From positions 11,160,001 through 11,224,000 of the forward strand of contig CM075103.1 in assembly GCA_037576195.1 (NCBI GenBank): a stretch of 64,000 nucleotides of DNA, given 5' to 3'. Origin of the DNA: Phytoseiulus persimilis (lineage: Eukaryota; Arthropoda; Arachnida; Mesostigmata; Phytoseiidae). Below are positions 22,211 to 33,796 of this stretch, piece after piece. The notes beneath the pieces were generated by a model. It made no database searches. It was not told where the DNA came from and saw only the letters and a program-made list of their open reading frames with translations. Position 1 is the first letter of the stretch. Every line of letters begins with the position of its first letter. Made by a program: the position numbers and the translations under genes.

Positions 22211-22870
22211 TGTAGACTTCGTTGAAGGTGATGAGAAGCGAAGGTTTTTTGTTGGGAACTCCGTCGGGTTCTAGAGGTCGTAAGTGGCAATACCTCGGCA
22301 AGAACTGCAGAAAACCAGAGCGCAGAATGCTGAACTCGGGTGGGGCTCTGGCTTATGTACTTGTGCCTCGATCCTCCTCGCCGTGGGCGGAGTCCCATGG
22401 AGAGGACTCGGTGCTTGGAATCTCGGTGAGGGAACCGAGAGTTCAATGGAGAGAATCGTGCGTGTTTAGAATTACAGAAATATCTACGCTTTATATTCAT
22501 TACCAGTCTTCAATCTAACCGGTCCACTTGCCCGTCGGGGCAGTCTTTTGTCATTTCATGGGAGAGATACATAAGTTCCTCTTCTCTATCGCGCTCCAGG
22601 ATTGTTCTTTCAAGTTCAAAACGGGCGAAACCCTAGACGACGGGATCAAAATACATGTCAGGAATTTAGGAGCTGCAGCCGTGATGGTTCAGCGATTCAA
22701 TGCCTCGCGATTCCCTGATATTCTCAGTTTTGCCTTCACAAGTGCGGCCTCTGGCTAGCAATACGGACAAATGGAAGTTGCCCACAAGCACAGTGAAGTC
22801 TTCCTATCTCAGACCGCCTTCAACCCTGAAACCTCCTCCAAATCAGTGTTCGTCAAATACTTGGGGTATG
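22211..22870. other. Intergenic between secreted gene and non-LTR relic
   Basis: No supported gene or clear promoter element upstream of the 22,210 start. Confidence 0.4.
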
Positions 22871-22879
22871 GGTTTTTAT

Positions 22880-24740
22880 GTATCTTGATAGGAGTTCGCT
22901 GTATGAATACAGCTTGCTCTTCTCAGCCAATCGCCTAAGGCGCTTACCCAGACCAGGGGTACTCCTTCTCTCAGTTTTCCAGGTTTATTTTTGTTGTTTT
23001 CACCAGAGATGGGATCTGTATCTCATCATGAAATCCAGGTCTGGCGAGAAGATCGTCATTTGTGGATTTGGCATCGTTGCATCGAAAAATCACGTGTTTC
23101 ACGCTTTCTTCGTGACTTCGTTCCACTCCGCACCTTCGGCAGGTTCTGTTATCCTGCCTGCGCTTGCTGAAGCTAGAAGAGCATGCTCCATTTTCCGCTC
23201 AGTTGTTGGGTTCCTCTCAGCAGCCACGTTTGTATGCCGTTCATCTATAGTACGGTCTGGATGGCCTTGGGCCTCCTATTTTCGGGCATTGATTAGATCC
23301 TCCCCACTGAGCTTGCTTCGAGCTTCTCTGGCCTCGATTGGGGACCATCCCAGCTCACCCTATATGAATTCGCCAGACACCTCGTATGCGGTTGATCTTA
23401 GCGCCTATCTGCCAGCTTCACATTTGGATTTTGAATCGAGTAAGCTCTGTGGCTTCTTTGACGATGGCCGGAATGGCGACCGCGTGACCGTGTGTCAGTC
23501 GAAATACTGCCCTGGCTCCTCATTGGGTTCGAGATGTTCAGAATCCGCTGTAGCCTCGATTGAGCGTGGGATGCGTTTTCTGAAAGATCACGGTTGCCTG
23601 AGCTCCACAAAGTTCCTCCTGGTTCTCGGGTTCTGTTTGTGGTCTGACAGGATCAACCCCAGGTATTCGTATTCGTGTCCTGCAGCCCTGTTTTATTCCT
23701 CCACCTGTTGTCATCAAAGCCGAGGATGGGCCGCCGTTCATCAGCTCTATTGGGCTGAATGAAAATAGCGATTTGAGAATATCGATCCATCGCTGGCTCG
23801 TTCCCAAGTAAATCAGGAATCGCCATAGTGCGTCTCTGCTCACCCGGACGTGGGCTTTCGTTGCGTCGATGAAGGGAACACTAGAGTCCTGTTACCTCCC
23901 TCCTTGACAGCTCGATAGGAGACGTGACTGTCGTTCCCTCAACGTTGTGTCCGGAAGCCTTTCTGCATTTCGCGCACGATTTGTCTTTCTCCATATATCC
24001 TTGGATTCTGTTCACCATAATCCTGGCGAGTATTCGGCAAAGGACGGAGGATATAGTGATGGGGCCGTATGGTTGGAGTTGCTCTCTTTTAGAATTTCCC
24101 ATCATCTTGACTCCAGTCCATGAGGGAATTCCGCTTTCCTCCGAGAATTTCATTGAAGATTGTAGCGATATGTTCGAAGCGAGGAACACCGATGCCTTCC
24201 AATATATTCGCTGGGATTACGTCAAGGCCGCAGCTTGATCTCGTTTCCATTCAGGAGAAAATATTTTCAATTCCCTCCCCGCTTGTCATCATCTTCGACT
24301 CTTTTGATAGTTTTTTTGGCTCATCATCATCCTCGGAACTCTCATGTCTTGTAGAGTTTTGCGGCGTTACCTGTGAGGCGATTTGGGAGTTCAGACCCAC
24401 TGGCTCCCGCCCTCTTGTATCTTCGATCGTCGGCGTGGCTCATTTTTTCGTGAGGCTCAGTTATCGACTCTACGGTTCGCTCTCACTTTCAGGTGCTGAG
24501 AGAAGTGGCTTTATCGCTCTGATGTCACGTGTCATATTGGGTTGGAGTGAAACAGCGGTCGAGGATCGCCTATCGATCCTCTAATACTGCGTCAAATGGT
24601 CTCTCCAAGGCGGTCGTGCGACGCGATTCCAAGATAGGTCTCGCGTTCGAGCTCCGAATCAATCGTCGTGCTGCCCCTCCTTGCGTCGAGCAGGTTGGCC
24701 TCTTGATTGAGTCGATTGGGGGTTCAGGTTCATAATGCAT
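22880..24740 (-). mobile_element. R2/NeSL-like non-LTR retrotransposon relic
   Basis: On the minus strand a decayed reverse transcriptase reads, in order: a pre-RT segment (SCGLDVIPANILEG near 24,230), WTGVKMM, PITISSVLCRILARIMVNRI near 24,060-24,004, and a frame with DALWRFLIYLGTSQRWIDIL and GGGIKQGC near 23,690. The PITISSV-type box followed by RIMVNRI resembles R2 and NeSL clades more than R1 or Jockey. The YADD box is lost, frames shift repeatedly and stops are frequent. The long plus-strand frame at 22,878-23,762 is its antisense shadow. Confidence 0.6.
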
Positions 24741-24802
24741 CGCGCTCTCAGGAGGTTGTGGTCACTGATTGACGGTCTGCCGATTTCAACACGTTGAACT
24801 CT

Positions 24803-24808
24803 TTTATT
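24803..24808 (-). promoter_or_regulatory. Poly(A) signal, copy 1 of duplicated gene
   Basis: AATAAA on minus, about 75 bases past the stop at 24,881. The equivalent site of copy 2 is at 28,265-28,270, in a conserved context. Confidence 0.65.
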
Positions 24809-24880
24809 GCATATTTCCGGAAGGTTCCGGGTAATAATTGTCATCCAAGAAATTCATCCCATGGACGCGTGCGGTTTGGC

Positions 24881-25528
24881 TCAAGCTGTTGGAGTGCTTT
24901 TCCCTCCGAGGAAGTTCGGGCCGCTGACCTGACCGTTTGAGATTTGATCCATGAACTCTTGAAATTTGCTCATCGTTTCTTGAACTGAAAAGTGATCGTT
25001 AATGCTTTGCTCAATTTGCGATTCACGATTCGCGGTTATCGAACCTGACCGTGTCGTCGATACAACTCATTATTCGAACCAGTCAAAGCTAGCTCCGTGA
25101 ACTCACTGCTCGCTTGAAGTTTCTCCCTTGTTCCCGAATCTGGAAGGTTTGAATAAAATCATGATCAGTCTCCTGCGCTTCATCTCGCTATCACCTCAGT
25201 GAAGAAATGTATGACTGCAATCACAGATATGGCTGGCGAAATAAAGATCGAATTGTAGAGTTTCATAGAGGGTTATCCCCGTCGAAAGCTCAAGAGCTCG
25301 CCGGCAGATTATTTTTCGGAAGCTTAGCAGCAGAAGAGGCAGAAGGAGAATGAGTGGTGCGATTGCAGAATCGATGCCCGAGCTGCCAAACTCGATCACA
25401 TCTTCATGATTTTTTCACTCACCTCCGAGACCACTGAAGAGCTCCTGGATTTGAGAACCATCGAACTGAGCAGCAGCGGAGCCTACGAGGGCGACGAGGA
25501 CAACCGCGAAGAGGATGTAGAACTGCAT
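24881..25528 (-). CDS. Two-exon secreted peptide, duplicated gene copy 1, 69 aa
   Basis: Exon 1 (25,423-25,528) encodes a signal peptide (MQFYILFAVVLVALVGSAAA) and QFDGSQIQELFSGLG, ending phase 1 at G|GTGAGT. Exon 2 (24,881-24,984) follows a branch-like TTAAC and CACTTTTCAG, and encodes QETMSKFQEFMDQISNGQ through NFLGGKSTPTA and TGA. The mature peptide is about 49 residues, cysteine-free, with one amphipathic helix and a Gly/Ser/Pro tail. Exon lengths (106 and 104 bases) are identical in copy 2 at 28,343-28,950. Differences between the copies fall largely at third codon positions in exon 2, which supports the frame. A TATA box lies 51 bases before the ATG. Function is unknown. Confidence 0.8.
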
Positions 25529-25578
25529 GTTGATTCTAGCTTGGGCTTTGAGGTGAATCTGAGTGCGAAGTTTCGAGC

Positions 25579-25583
25579 TTATA
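25579..25583 (-). promoter_or_regulatory. TATA box, duplicated gene copy 1
   Basis: Minus-strand CACAATATAAGCTCG places TATAA 51 bases before the ATG, identical in spacing to copy 2. Confidence 0.7.
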
Positions 25584-26348
25584 TTGTGGACGCAATAGAT
25601 GGGTGCGGGACAAACACTCTTAACACCTAAATAAACAATAAAAGTCGCACCTGACATCGTCCCAGAGGCATCAGCTCGGAGCGAGATTACGCTCGTAAAA
25701 TTAATTTTGGAATGACCCATTCTAGAGCCAACGGCTCTGGCTCTGGAGAACTGTCTCCCAACGTCAAGTGGCTCTCATTCGTAAATGACGCCCTGGAACA
25801 GCTGTAATGGTTTTGTCTTGGATGTCGCTCTCGGGCGAAACGATGGGAGGAAATGTTCGATGAGATGCCAGCGGACCCGCTGGGATGCCCTTGATAAACA
25901 ATGCGTTCCAAATTAGATGGGATTCGTGGATTCAGATCCCCCCGAGCTTGGATTGGGAGTCCCTGATGCGGTTCGATAGAATCGGCAATACTTTTGAGCT
26001 GTAGATCCTGAAAACAGATGTAAGAGGCAGTCGTGAGCAGTCGAGTCATTGTGATTTCTCGGGTCCTCCAGGCTAAAACAGAAGTTCCGGGCTACCTTGG
26101 CATGTTACTCGATTTCGAGTCTCGAAGCTCATCTGACCTCGCGGCAGTGACAAACAGCTGATGAACACTCGAGGCGCTCAGCAGCGAAGTCGGACCGAAC
26201 TGGATAACACGAGCTCATGCACGCCCCAGCTCTGATGACAATGGCCGGAGAAATCATCACTCTCACGATACAGAGCTACGAAGCTTGTCCCAGGAAAACT
26301 TCAATGAAAGAAAAAATTCTCTTCAATCCACGGAGCCCGTGTAGGACA

Positions 26349-26380
26349 ACCCTCGTCATGACGTTTGTTATGACGAGGGT
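26349..26380. repeat. Hairpin with perfect 11-bp stem
   Basis: ACCCTCGTCAT and ATGACGAGGGT are exact complements separated by a 10-base loop. Confidence 0.85.
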
Positions 26381-26420
26381 CTCTTCTCGCCAATCGGTCC
26401 GACGGAACAGTCAGTCCGAG

Positions 26421-26486
26421 GTTGGGAGTCGCTTCGAGGTTGGTCGATCCCGACTCTGGGTCGACCAGCTCGAAAACCTCTCCAAC
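26421..26486. repeat. 66-bp imperfect palindrome
   Basis: The two halves pair over most of their length, sharing GTTGG, TTCGAG, TTGGTCGA and GGGTCGACC blocks around a CCCGACTCTGGG centre. It lies 40 bases from the 11-bp stem hairpin. Confidence 0.6.
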
Positions 26487-28264
26487 TATTGTGGGAATCA
26501 CGCCAACGCTTGGAAGCTCGCGTTACAACCGAACTGAATTCGATGAATCGGAATTATTATACTACATTGTATTATATTGGCGTGGCCCATCGCAAGACGA
26601 CCCGGGGGAGGAGCGGCGTCCGCCAATCTATGAAAGCGGGATTCGTTACTGGCGCAGTCCTGGAATTCTCCGATAACTATCGCATCGCTTTCCGTGATAC
26701 TTCGACTCGTCGAGATGCCCTTCCTTCAGGATGCTGTTCTCGTCTCATTGAGGTTCTGACCACGCTGGAGGACGTCCCGGATCTTGCTCCGGAAGTATTC
26801 GAAAGTTCACGAGCAGCGTTGGAGGCTACGGGAAGCTCACTTGGGACTGAATGCAGACTAGATACTTCCGAGGCGCCTTTTGGGTTTGGTTGAATCTGAC
26901 CCGTCCGCAACATCGATCTACGCCGAGGACAACGCTGGATAACATTCGGATAAATCATGAGCCTCAAGTTCATCGCTTGGATTAGTGTCCCAACTCGATT
27001 CTGGCGTTGCGGATGGCACATACAGCAGTACTTCGCGTTGGACTGCCGTCTTTTGAGATATTCAAGCCCGATCAGGCTCTCAGCTGGAGCTGTATTTCAG
27101 CCAGCCCTTTCATGCTTCCTCTGAAATTCGTGACCTCTTCCGTCTCCTACACCGGAGTTTGAGCCCTCGAGACAAGGACGAGCTTTGTCCGTTCCTGAAT
27201 ATCGCGAAGGCATGGGAGGACAGGATTCGCTCTTAATAAGAAGTTTTGACCAAGAGTCCCAGTATTCCGCTCCGTCCAGAGTTCCTGTGGACTCATTGAT
27301 TAACTCCCGAGGCAGATTCGATGTGAGCGCCACGGACGTCAGCGAAGGCACCATATTGAAAGTCTAAAGATTCGCTCAGGCTTTGTTGAACACCATGAAC
27401 GAGCTTTGTGCTCGCCCCCGTTCCGGAGCTCTATTCCTGTAAACAGGCATGGAACTCGTTCGATTTACAGGGTGACTTGTTTTGCAATTCTTGCTACGCG
27501 CTCCATGGAGCGCCTCACTTTGAGAGGCAGGTTAATTTTCACTCCACCAAAACACAGCTAACCGCACCAGGTCCACCTCAACACCGCGAAGCGTCAGCAG
27601 CCGAGTCGGCTGAGATAAGAACGGCTCGAAAACCGCTCTGGAACCGGCTTGAAACCAGTTCCTTCAACGGAACCCCGGTCTTCTTAGTCATGTTTGCTGA
27701 TTGCCTCGCTCAGTACACAAGCTCAACTGAACGGCGGAATCAAAGAGGCTACATGGGCTGATTGTGAACGGACAAGGAGGGGTGGTTGGAAGTCGGTACC
27801 GGTGCTACCTCCCCCTCTTCGCGGCAAGGATGGCGCGCAGCATTGCTGCAACCCCGTTGCAGTGAGTGAGCTGGTTCCGCTGTCGCAAAATTGAGATCTC
27901 GTCAACTAGACTCCGTTCTGCGGGACACATCACGGGTTGGATCCGCAGAGCAAGTGCGGCGTTTCCGTCCATCCCGATATTATAATATGGAATCGAGCCG
28001 GCTTTCTCTGAGAACGCCCTCAAAGTTGATCGAATGATGGATCTTGATGAATAGGAGAGCAAGATACGGGGTTCGGATACCACGGAGCAGCGTGTTGCGC
28101 AAGGAGACTCGATGGGAATGATTGGCTGTCTCCGCGGAGAGTTCCAGCGCGAATTCTCGCGGAGAGCCCGCGTTGCGAGGGTACGCAACTCTCTGAAGAG
28201 AGATGCTGACGATTGTTTCGTGGCCAGAAAAGAAGTCTTACGATTTCAATACATTGCATACTAT

Positions 28265-28270
28265 TTTATT
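28265..28270 (-). promoter_or_regulatory. Poly(A) signal, copy 2 of duplicated gene
   Basis: AATAAA on minus, about 75 bases past the stop, in a context matching copy 1. Confidence 0.65.
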
Positions 28271-28342
28271 GCATAGTTCTGGATGATTCCGGGTATCAGC
28301 CCTCATCGAAGAAATCTGTTCCATCGATGCGAGCGGTTCGTC

Positions 28343-28950
28343 TCAAGCTGATGGAGTGCTTTTCCCTCCGAGGAAGTTCGAACCGCTGAGGTCGCCATTA
28401 GAGAACTGGCCCATGAATTCCTGAAGTTTGTTCATGGTTTCTTGGACTGAAAACATGTCGTTAATGCTCTGCTTAATGTGTAATCACGATTCCCGGGGAG
28501 TGTGATCGAACCTCACCGAGTCATTGATACAACTCAACATTCGAACCAATCAGAAACCTAGCTCTGTAAACTCACTGCTCGCTTGAAGTTTTTCCCTTGT
28601 TCCCGAATCTGGAGGGATCAAATGAAATCTAGATCAGCCTCGTCTTCCTCGAGTCGAAACCATTCGCTAATACAGCTGGGTGAGTGAAGATTCAGTTCCA
28701 GAGTTCGGGGAGGATATTCCCTCCGGATCTTCTCCAAAGATTCTCCTCCGAAAGCTCAACAACAGGAGGGGCACGAGGGAAGCGAGTGGTATGGTCACCA
28801 TACCAAGTCCCGAGGTGCCACTCTCCGGGGACACGTTTACTCACCTCCAAATCCGCTGAAGAGCTCCTGAATTTGGGAACCATCGATCTGAGCAGCGACG
28901 GAGCCTACGAGGGCGACGAGGAGAACTGCGAAGAGGATGTAGAACTGCAT
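28343..28950 (-). CDS. Two-exon secreted peptide, duplicated gene copy 2, 69 aa
   Basis: Exon 1 (28,845-28,950) encodes the signal peptide (MQFYILFAVLLVALVGSVAA) and QIDGSQIQELFSGFG, ending phase 1 at G|GTGAGT. Exon 2 (28,343-28,446) follows ATGTTTTCAG and encodes QETMNKLQEFMGQFSNGD through NFLGGKSTPSA and TGA. Exon lengths, splice phases, TATA position and poly(A) position all match copy 1, about 3.4 kb away in the same orientation. Residue changes are mainly conservative (Phe/Leu, Ile/Phe, Thr/Ser), so both copies look functional. The intron is about 400 bases and partly conserved, including a short hydrophobic reading LPLLLLSFR that may be a relic or alternative exon. Confidence 0.8.
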
Positions 28951-29000
28951 GTTGATTCTAGCTTGAGCTTTGAGGTGAGTCCCTGTGAGAGGATTGGTGC

Positions 29001-29005
29001 TTATA
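29001..29005 (-). promoter_or_regulatory. TATA box, duplicated gene copy 2
   Basis: Minus-strand CACAATATAAGCACC places TATAA 51 bases before the ATG. Confidence 0.7.
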
Positions 29006-31227
29006 TTGTGGTCGCCTCCGAGAGCTGCGGGACTAATCAGATCGAAATATAAACTATAAACGTAACACCTGCCATCGCCGCAGAGGCATCAGCTCGGAGC
29101 GAACGCTTGTAAAACTAGTTTTGTAATGAACAATTCTGGAACTGACGATTTAGGCTCGAGAACAATGACTCGAAGTTCGAATGCCGTGGGGAAACGATGA
29201 TATTCAGGCTAGCTGGGATTCTCGATCCCCAATCACCTTGGATCCAGATTGGAGAGAGCGCGACGCAGTCTTGCAAAAATCTGGTGGAATGAACCTTCCA
29301 ATCGGCAGATTCGAAAACTGACGCATGTGATCAGTCGAGATGTCTCGCAGTTTCAACGGAGTTACTGTTAATCCAGCATTGTTAAGCTCTCGATGCCGCG
29401 TTGATTCGAAGCCGCTGAGTGTCGTCGATGTGATCGGTCATCGACAACATGTTCTATGAACTCACAAGTGAGCATTGACTCGTTGGGATCCCGTCTTTAA
29501 GATGACCCCGACTGATCCTAGATTCCCGCGATGCGGTGCCAGAGAACGTAGCTCGGTATCACTTGGCCCGCTGCATCAGCGGAGCACGGAAGATTTTAAT
29601 GAGAAAGTATTCTAGAAAAAGTGTATCGGCGACGCCGTTCGAGGAAAGTTCCCGCTTGAGCCGATCAGTTCGTGACAGTCGGAGTAGAAAATGTTGCGTT
29701 CTAATACTTTCTTGGGCGCACATTGTCTGTACAACAACAGCTCTTGAGGGAGATATGTTTCCGCGTTGACCTTGTTCTCTAGGTCCTTCGAGTAGACGAG
29801 AGCACTCCAGTTGTGTACACCAGAGGATCTCATAACGGGGTCCGAGGAGCTTTGGGGGGTCGGCAAACATGTGTGTACCAGTTCCGGGGGCTCCGTTAGG
29901 ACTGTAACGCACGTTGCCGCACGGGAAGACAGAGGGACATCTGTGAGGGATCTTGAAAGTACTGCGACGCGTATGGCCCGAGAAGGCTTGAAACCATGGT
30001 CCGGACCTAGAAGCCTTCACTGCGTTTCGAGGTCTTCTTGGCGAGGCTGAAATAACTTCTCGGATCCATCATCTCAACTCCGCGACCCACAAGTCATCTG
30101 CTACCCTCACTGACGTATGCTATGTTCGACTGCTTGAATCTGATGATTTGTTCTGATCCCCAGGCATGCCGAAGCGTCGAATATCTTCCTCGTTTATACC
30201 CGCTGTCTTCCCAGCAAAGGATTTGATGATTATCGGATCAGAAGTGCCAGGAGTAAGGAACTCGCCGCCTGGTTACGGAATCCGGGCGTACATATCTTGG
30301 ACAAGGGATCTCCCCGTCTTTTCAAGGGATTGGAACTGTCATGTGTTGCTTTCTGCAGCTTACTCGCTGTGCGTTCGATCAGAGCTCATCCTCGTGTCGG
30401 TTTTGATCGGTGATCACAACACTCAAAAGTCACGGTCTGTTTTTTCGGAAGCAAACATTCACCCCTGAGCTATCGGTTGAGCTCCTCGAATGTCAGAGAG
30501 ACCTTGGCGGCTGGTCTCAGATACTCTCTCTTCGAGAGAAACAGTTCACTATAGATTGGCTTATATAGTCAATCATCATCGATAGTTTAGGCAGGCGGTT
30601 CCTCTGACGATTGCTCGTAATTGGAACAAGTTTGTGAGCCAGGAAGTGTGGGCGTCGGCGGAGATGGACTCGACGACTTTCATGACGAGAACTAGAGTTC
30701 TCCCCCGACTCCTCTGCACCGCTCTCATATTTCATTGTCGATCATAGATTATTCAATCCCCCAAGTGGTCACCCTGGATCATGCCGCTTGATGTCACGCG
30801 ACTCCTCCGACAAGCGTTTGAAATTTTGTCGCTCGGGAACTTCGGGGAAAATCCTTTGAGCTTACAGTTCTACGCTGGACAATAGCTCAACTCATTCCTC
30901 CAGGCCGGCCCCTGGGAACGTGTCGCTCTGGCTCTTGAGAGAGCACGACTCTACAAGATCTCGTCTTCCATTCCCAATTCTCAAGCATTGCCGGAACGAT
31001 GTCCCAAGAGCTCCCATACTCAGCCGACATCCCATATTTCCCTGAGACTCTCATCTCTGATCTCTAACCTGTACGTGGCAACATCCTAACGCACCGAGAC
31101 ACTATTCTGCTTTGGCAGATTCTACCCTTCCACCCAATACTCAATCATTTCTTCGATTTGATTTCCACGTTTTCCTTTCTCTATAAGGCTCAAGGTGGAT
31201 GTAACTCGAGCCAAGTTGAAAACATGG
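29006..31227. other. Intergenic, weak ORFs only
   Basis: Minus-strand frames at 29,559-30,020 and 29,612-29,866 and a plus frame at 30,166-30,468 (which does start with ATG, after a CCCCAG) read like protein in part, but none can be assigned. A TATATAAGCC lies on minus near 30,560 without a clear gene after it. Confidence 0.3.
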
Positions 31228-31464
31228 TCACAATCTTTCAATGTTATCGCGATACGCCGGTGATATGGATCGCACACGATGGACCCTGGCTGCAACGAAA
31301 CTTCCCATAACAGCTCTGGAGTATGTTTTTTCTGTTTCGTTTCTCTCAATGCCCGAAAGCGCCGATGCGCTCAGCTTTCCTCGACCCACGGTCCGATTCG
31401 ACACGCTGAAAGACCTCTCACAGCTGGCTAGTAACGGCGATGGTGAGAGAAATGCGCCTGGCAA
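31228..31464 (-). pseudogene. Possible hAT transposase C-terminal fragment
   Basis: The minus frame reads LLASCERSFSVSNRTVGRGK, followed by LSASALSGIERNE. In hAT transposases the C-terminal dimerisation domain carries a conserved (S)CERSFS box followed about 15 residues on by a short Leu/Ser/Ala helix (LSALAL-type), so the spacing fits. The fragment is short and isolated; a chance match is possible. Confidence 0.35.
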
Positions 31465-33796
31465 CGGGCAGCTCCGGAAGCACGCTCCTGTGTTTGATGA
31501 TGAAGCTGAGGAGTTTCAACGGAATCGCTACTCGAGTATCTCCTTGGCACGGACCAAAATTTCACACTCATTCATATCATCATGAGGTCTCTTCGACCGA
31601 TGAGACCGGGACTCCGATTCCCCGCCCCTCAGCTCTCTGGATCACAATTTCGTTCTTGATTCAGTCTGGATCTCTGGTGCGATTCGGAAACCGACAGTAG
31701 GGGTCGCAAAAGAACCGACAAGCGGAACCGCGGTGCTGCTCGGGAGCCGCGGCTACCCGCCGGAGAACAGGCCCGAATGGTGGCCGTATCCTTCTTCACA
31801 GACATCGATCAGCGCGTTCAATTTCACAAGACATTCAACCGCTACTCAATTTTGAGAATCGGTACGGACAATGAGGACGTATCACGAGTGAGGGTCACTT
31901 GATTACAACAAGTCAGATGTCAGCTCACAGTTCGGTGCGCTCTGCCCGACATTCGCTTTGTAACTTTCAGAAGCTGACGTAAGACAGCACGGCAGAGTTT
32001 GAGTCTCTTTATTCGTCACCGCTGGTTGCAGATCATCCTACGCGGGGAATCCCCTGCATCTATGATGCGGTTGAACCTGTAGTGCGCCAAAAAATAGAGT
32101 CGGGAGCCGTTATTTACGGACACTAACACCCGTGGGTCGCATTAGGAGTACTATGGGGATAGTTGGTTTCCACGTGATGGACTCTGACTCGTCCCCAAAT
32201 GGCTTGCAGCCATGTGGAGCGAGAGACATGAAATACTTGGAAATTTCCCGCTGTGGCTCGAACCTGATAGAATCACTCCTATCAAGCTCCGAACTCTCGA
32301 AAACGGAATGATCCTCGATCTTCCATGATATAAATTGGGCAATGGATCGATGAGCCCAGATCCACTGCAATCAAGTTCCAGGAGAGCGTCTCAGAACCAT
32401 TCCATTAATGAAAAATGGGGAATGTTAAACACTGTCGAAGAATGACAATCTCCCTGAACCCGAACAGTAGGGTCGGATCGAACCCAGGATAACCTCCCCA
32501 AACTCCGATGAGTGTTGTCAGGTCGATCCCGAGACCACCTCCACCGTCCAGAGGGCGAGCTGACAAACGAACTCACAGATGAAGCGGATTATATAAAGTG
32601 AGAATGTCGGGACGATCTGATCCTCGAAGTCCAGCTCTCCTCTTCCACTTAAGGATAAACTCTTCAAAGGGAGCTCGAAACCCTTAAACCCTCGCGAACG
32701 GAAACCTGGAAACCGCGGGTATAACCCGCGGGTGACAACGTATTCGATTCTACAGCTACCGCAGGATTAGTTATTGAATATGGAATATGTAAAAAGCAAA
32801 GTCTGTCTATACGTCTTTCTGTACTCGATAGACTCCCAGAGCAATACACAGATCGGCATGAAACTTGTGGCATGATGCAGAGCGCGTCTCTGGGAAGCAC
32901 CTGGGCCAAATTATATAGGACAGGCGACCCGATTATGGGATTGTTACCGGCATGGATACCCCGGATTCGAGAGAAGTTGCGAGTAAACCAAGAAGGTTGG
33001 AGGAGATTGCTACAAAACTCGCCAGGGAAAAACGCGCCGATAATCTGAGGCAGCTTTCGGAGTAGAAGTGATCCAGATGGAACCTCATGTAGAGACTGAT
33101 GCTAAACCTGGCAGAATACCTGACAGAGGTTTGAGGCCGGCTTACATCACATGTTCAAGACAAGATCAGCACAATATGAGACACTGCGGTCGAGCCGAGC
33201 CCGAGAACACATGGTTCTTGTTATGTTCGAGCCTCTCCCTTCATGAATTTCCATCACCTGGTGTCTGCAATAAAACTTCTGCCACCTCCAGCTAACCGTT
33301 GGGATGGCCATTCACGGAGTCGTGGGGAAATGTTGACACGATGCACGCTTTTCATAGATCATTGGTGATGGAGCATCGATATCGGAGGTCAAAACGTTTT
33401 TTTTCCGATCTTTCATGGCTTGGAGAGTCTCCTTCTCATCCGACCAGTTCTGCGCATTTCGCATTTTCGCAGAGCCCCGAGAGCCGAGTGGCAATCGAAT
33501 GCGAGCCGAGACCTGAGTTGGTGGAGGACATACTTATTTCCATCCAGCATCAATGCACCTGCAGCGGGTTTCTTCCACAAGGTTTCCTCTGAATGAAGTC
33601 TAAGCAGCTTCTCATATTCCCACCAAGCTATAGATATCCGACTGTACGGGGCGAGTGAAAATAGACAAGATCAATGTTCCACCGGGGCGCAAAATATTGA
33701 TTCGAGACTAGCAACTCCCTTCGGATGCAGATCTATAACACGTATGGCCGGACAATGAAGATAATATTCAGAAATATTTTCTCTCAGCCATCGCTC
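31465..33796. other. Intergenic
   Basis: No supported gene. The stretch contains one short perfect palindrome at 32,713-32,731, listed separately, and a TATATAAAG word at about 32,591. Confidence 0.4.
32713..32731. repeat. Perfect 8-bp stem palindrome
   Basis: CCGCGGGT, ATA loop, ACCCGCGG. Confidence 0.9.

Larger units (their letters stand above)
25584..28264. other. Region between the duplicated genes
   Basis: No gene is firmly supported. Two protein-like but unrecognised frames are 26,489-26,893 (plus) and 27,805-28,188 (minus). The region holds two strong hairpins at 26.35-26.49 kb, listed separately. Confidence 0.35.

Noticed and set aside
22878-23762. 294-codon plus-strand ORF
   Set aside because: It starts at TTG and runs antisense to an R2/NeSL-like reverse transcriptase relic. 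The coding signal is on the minus strand.
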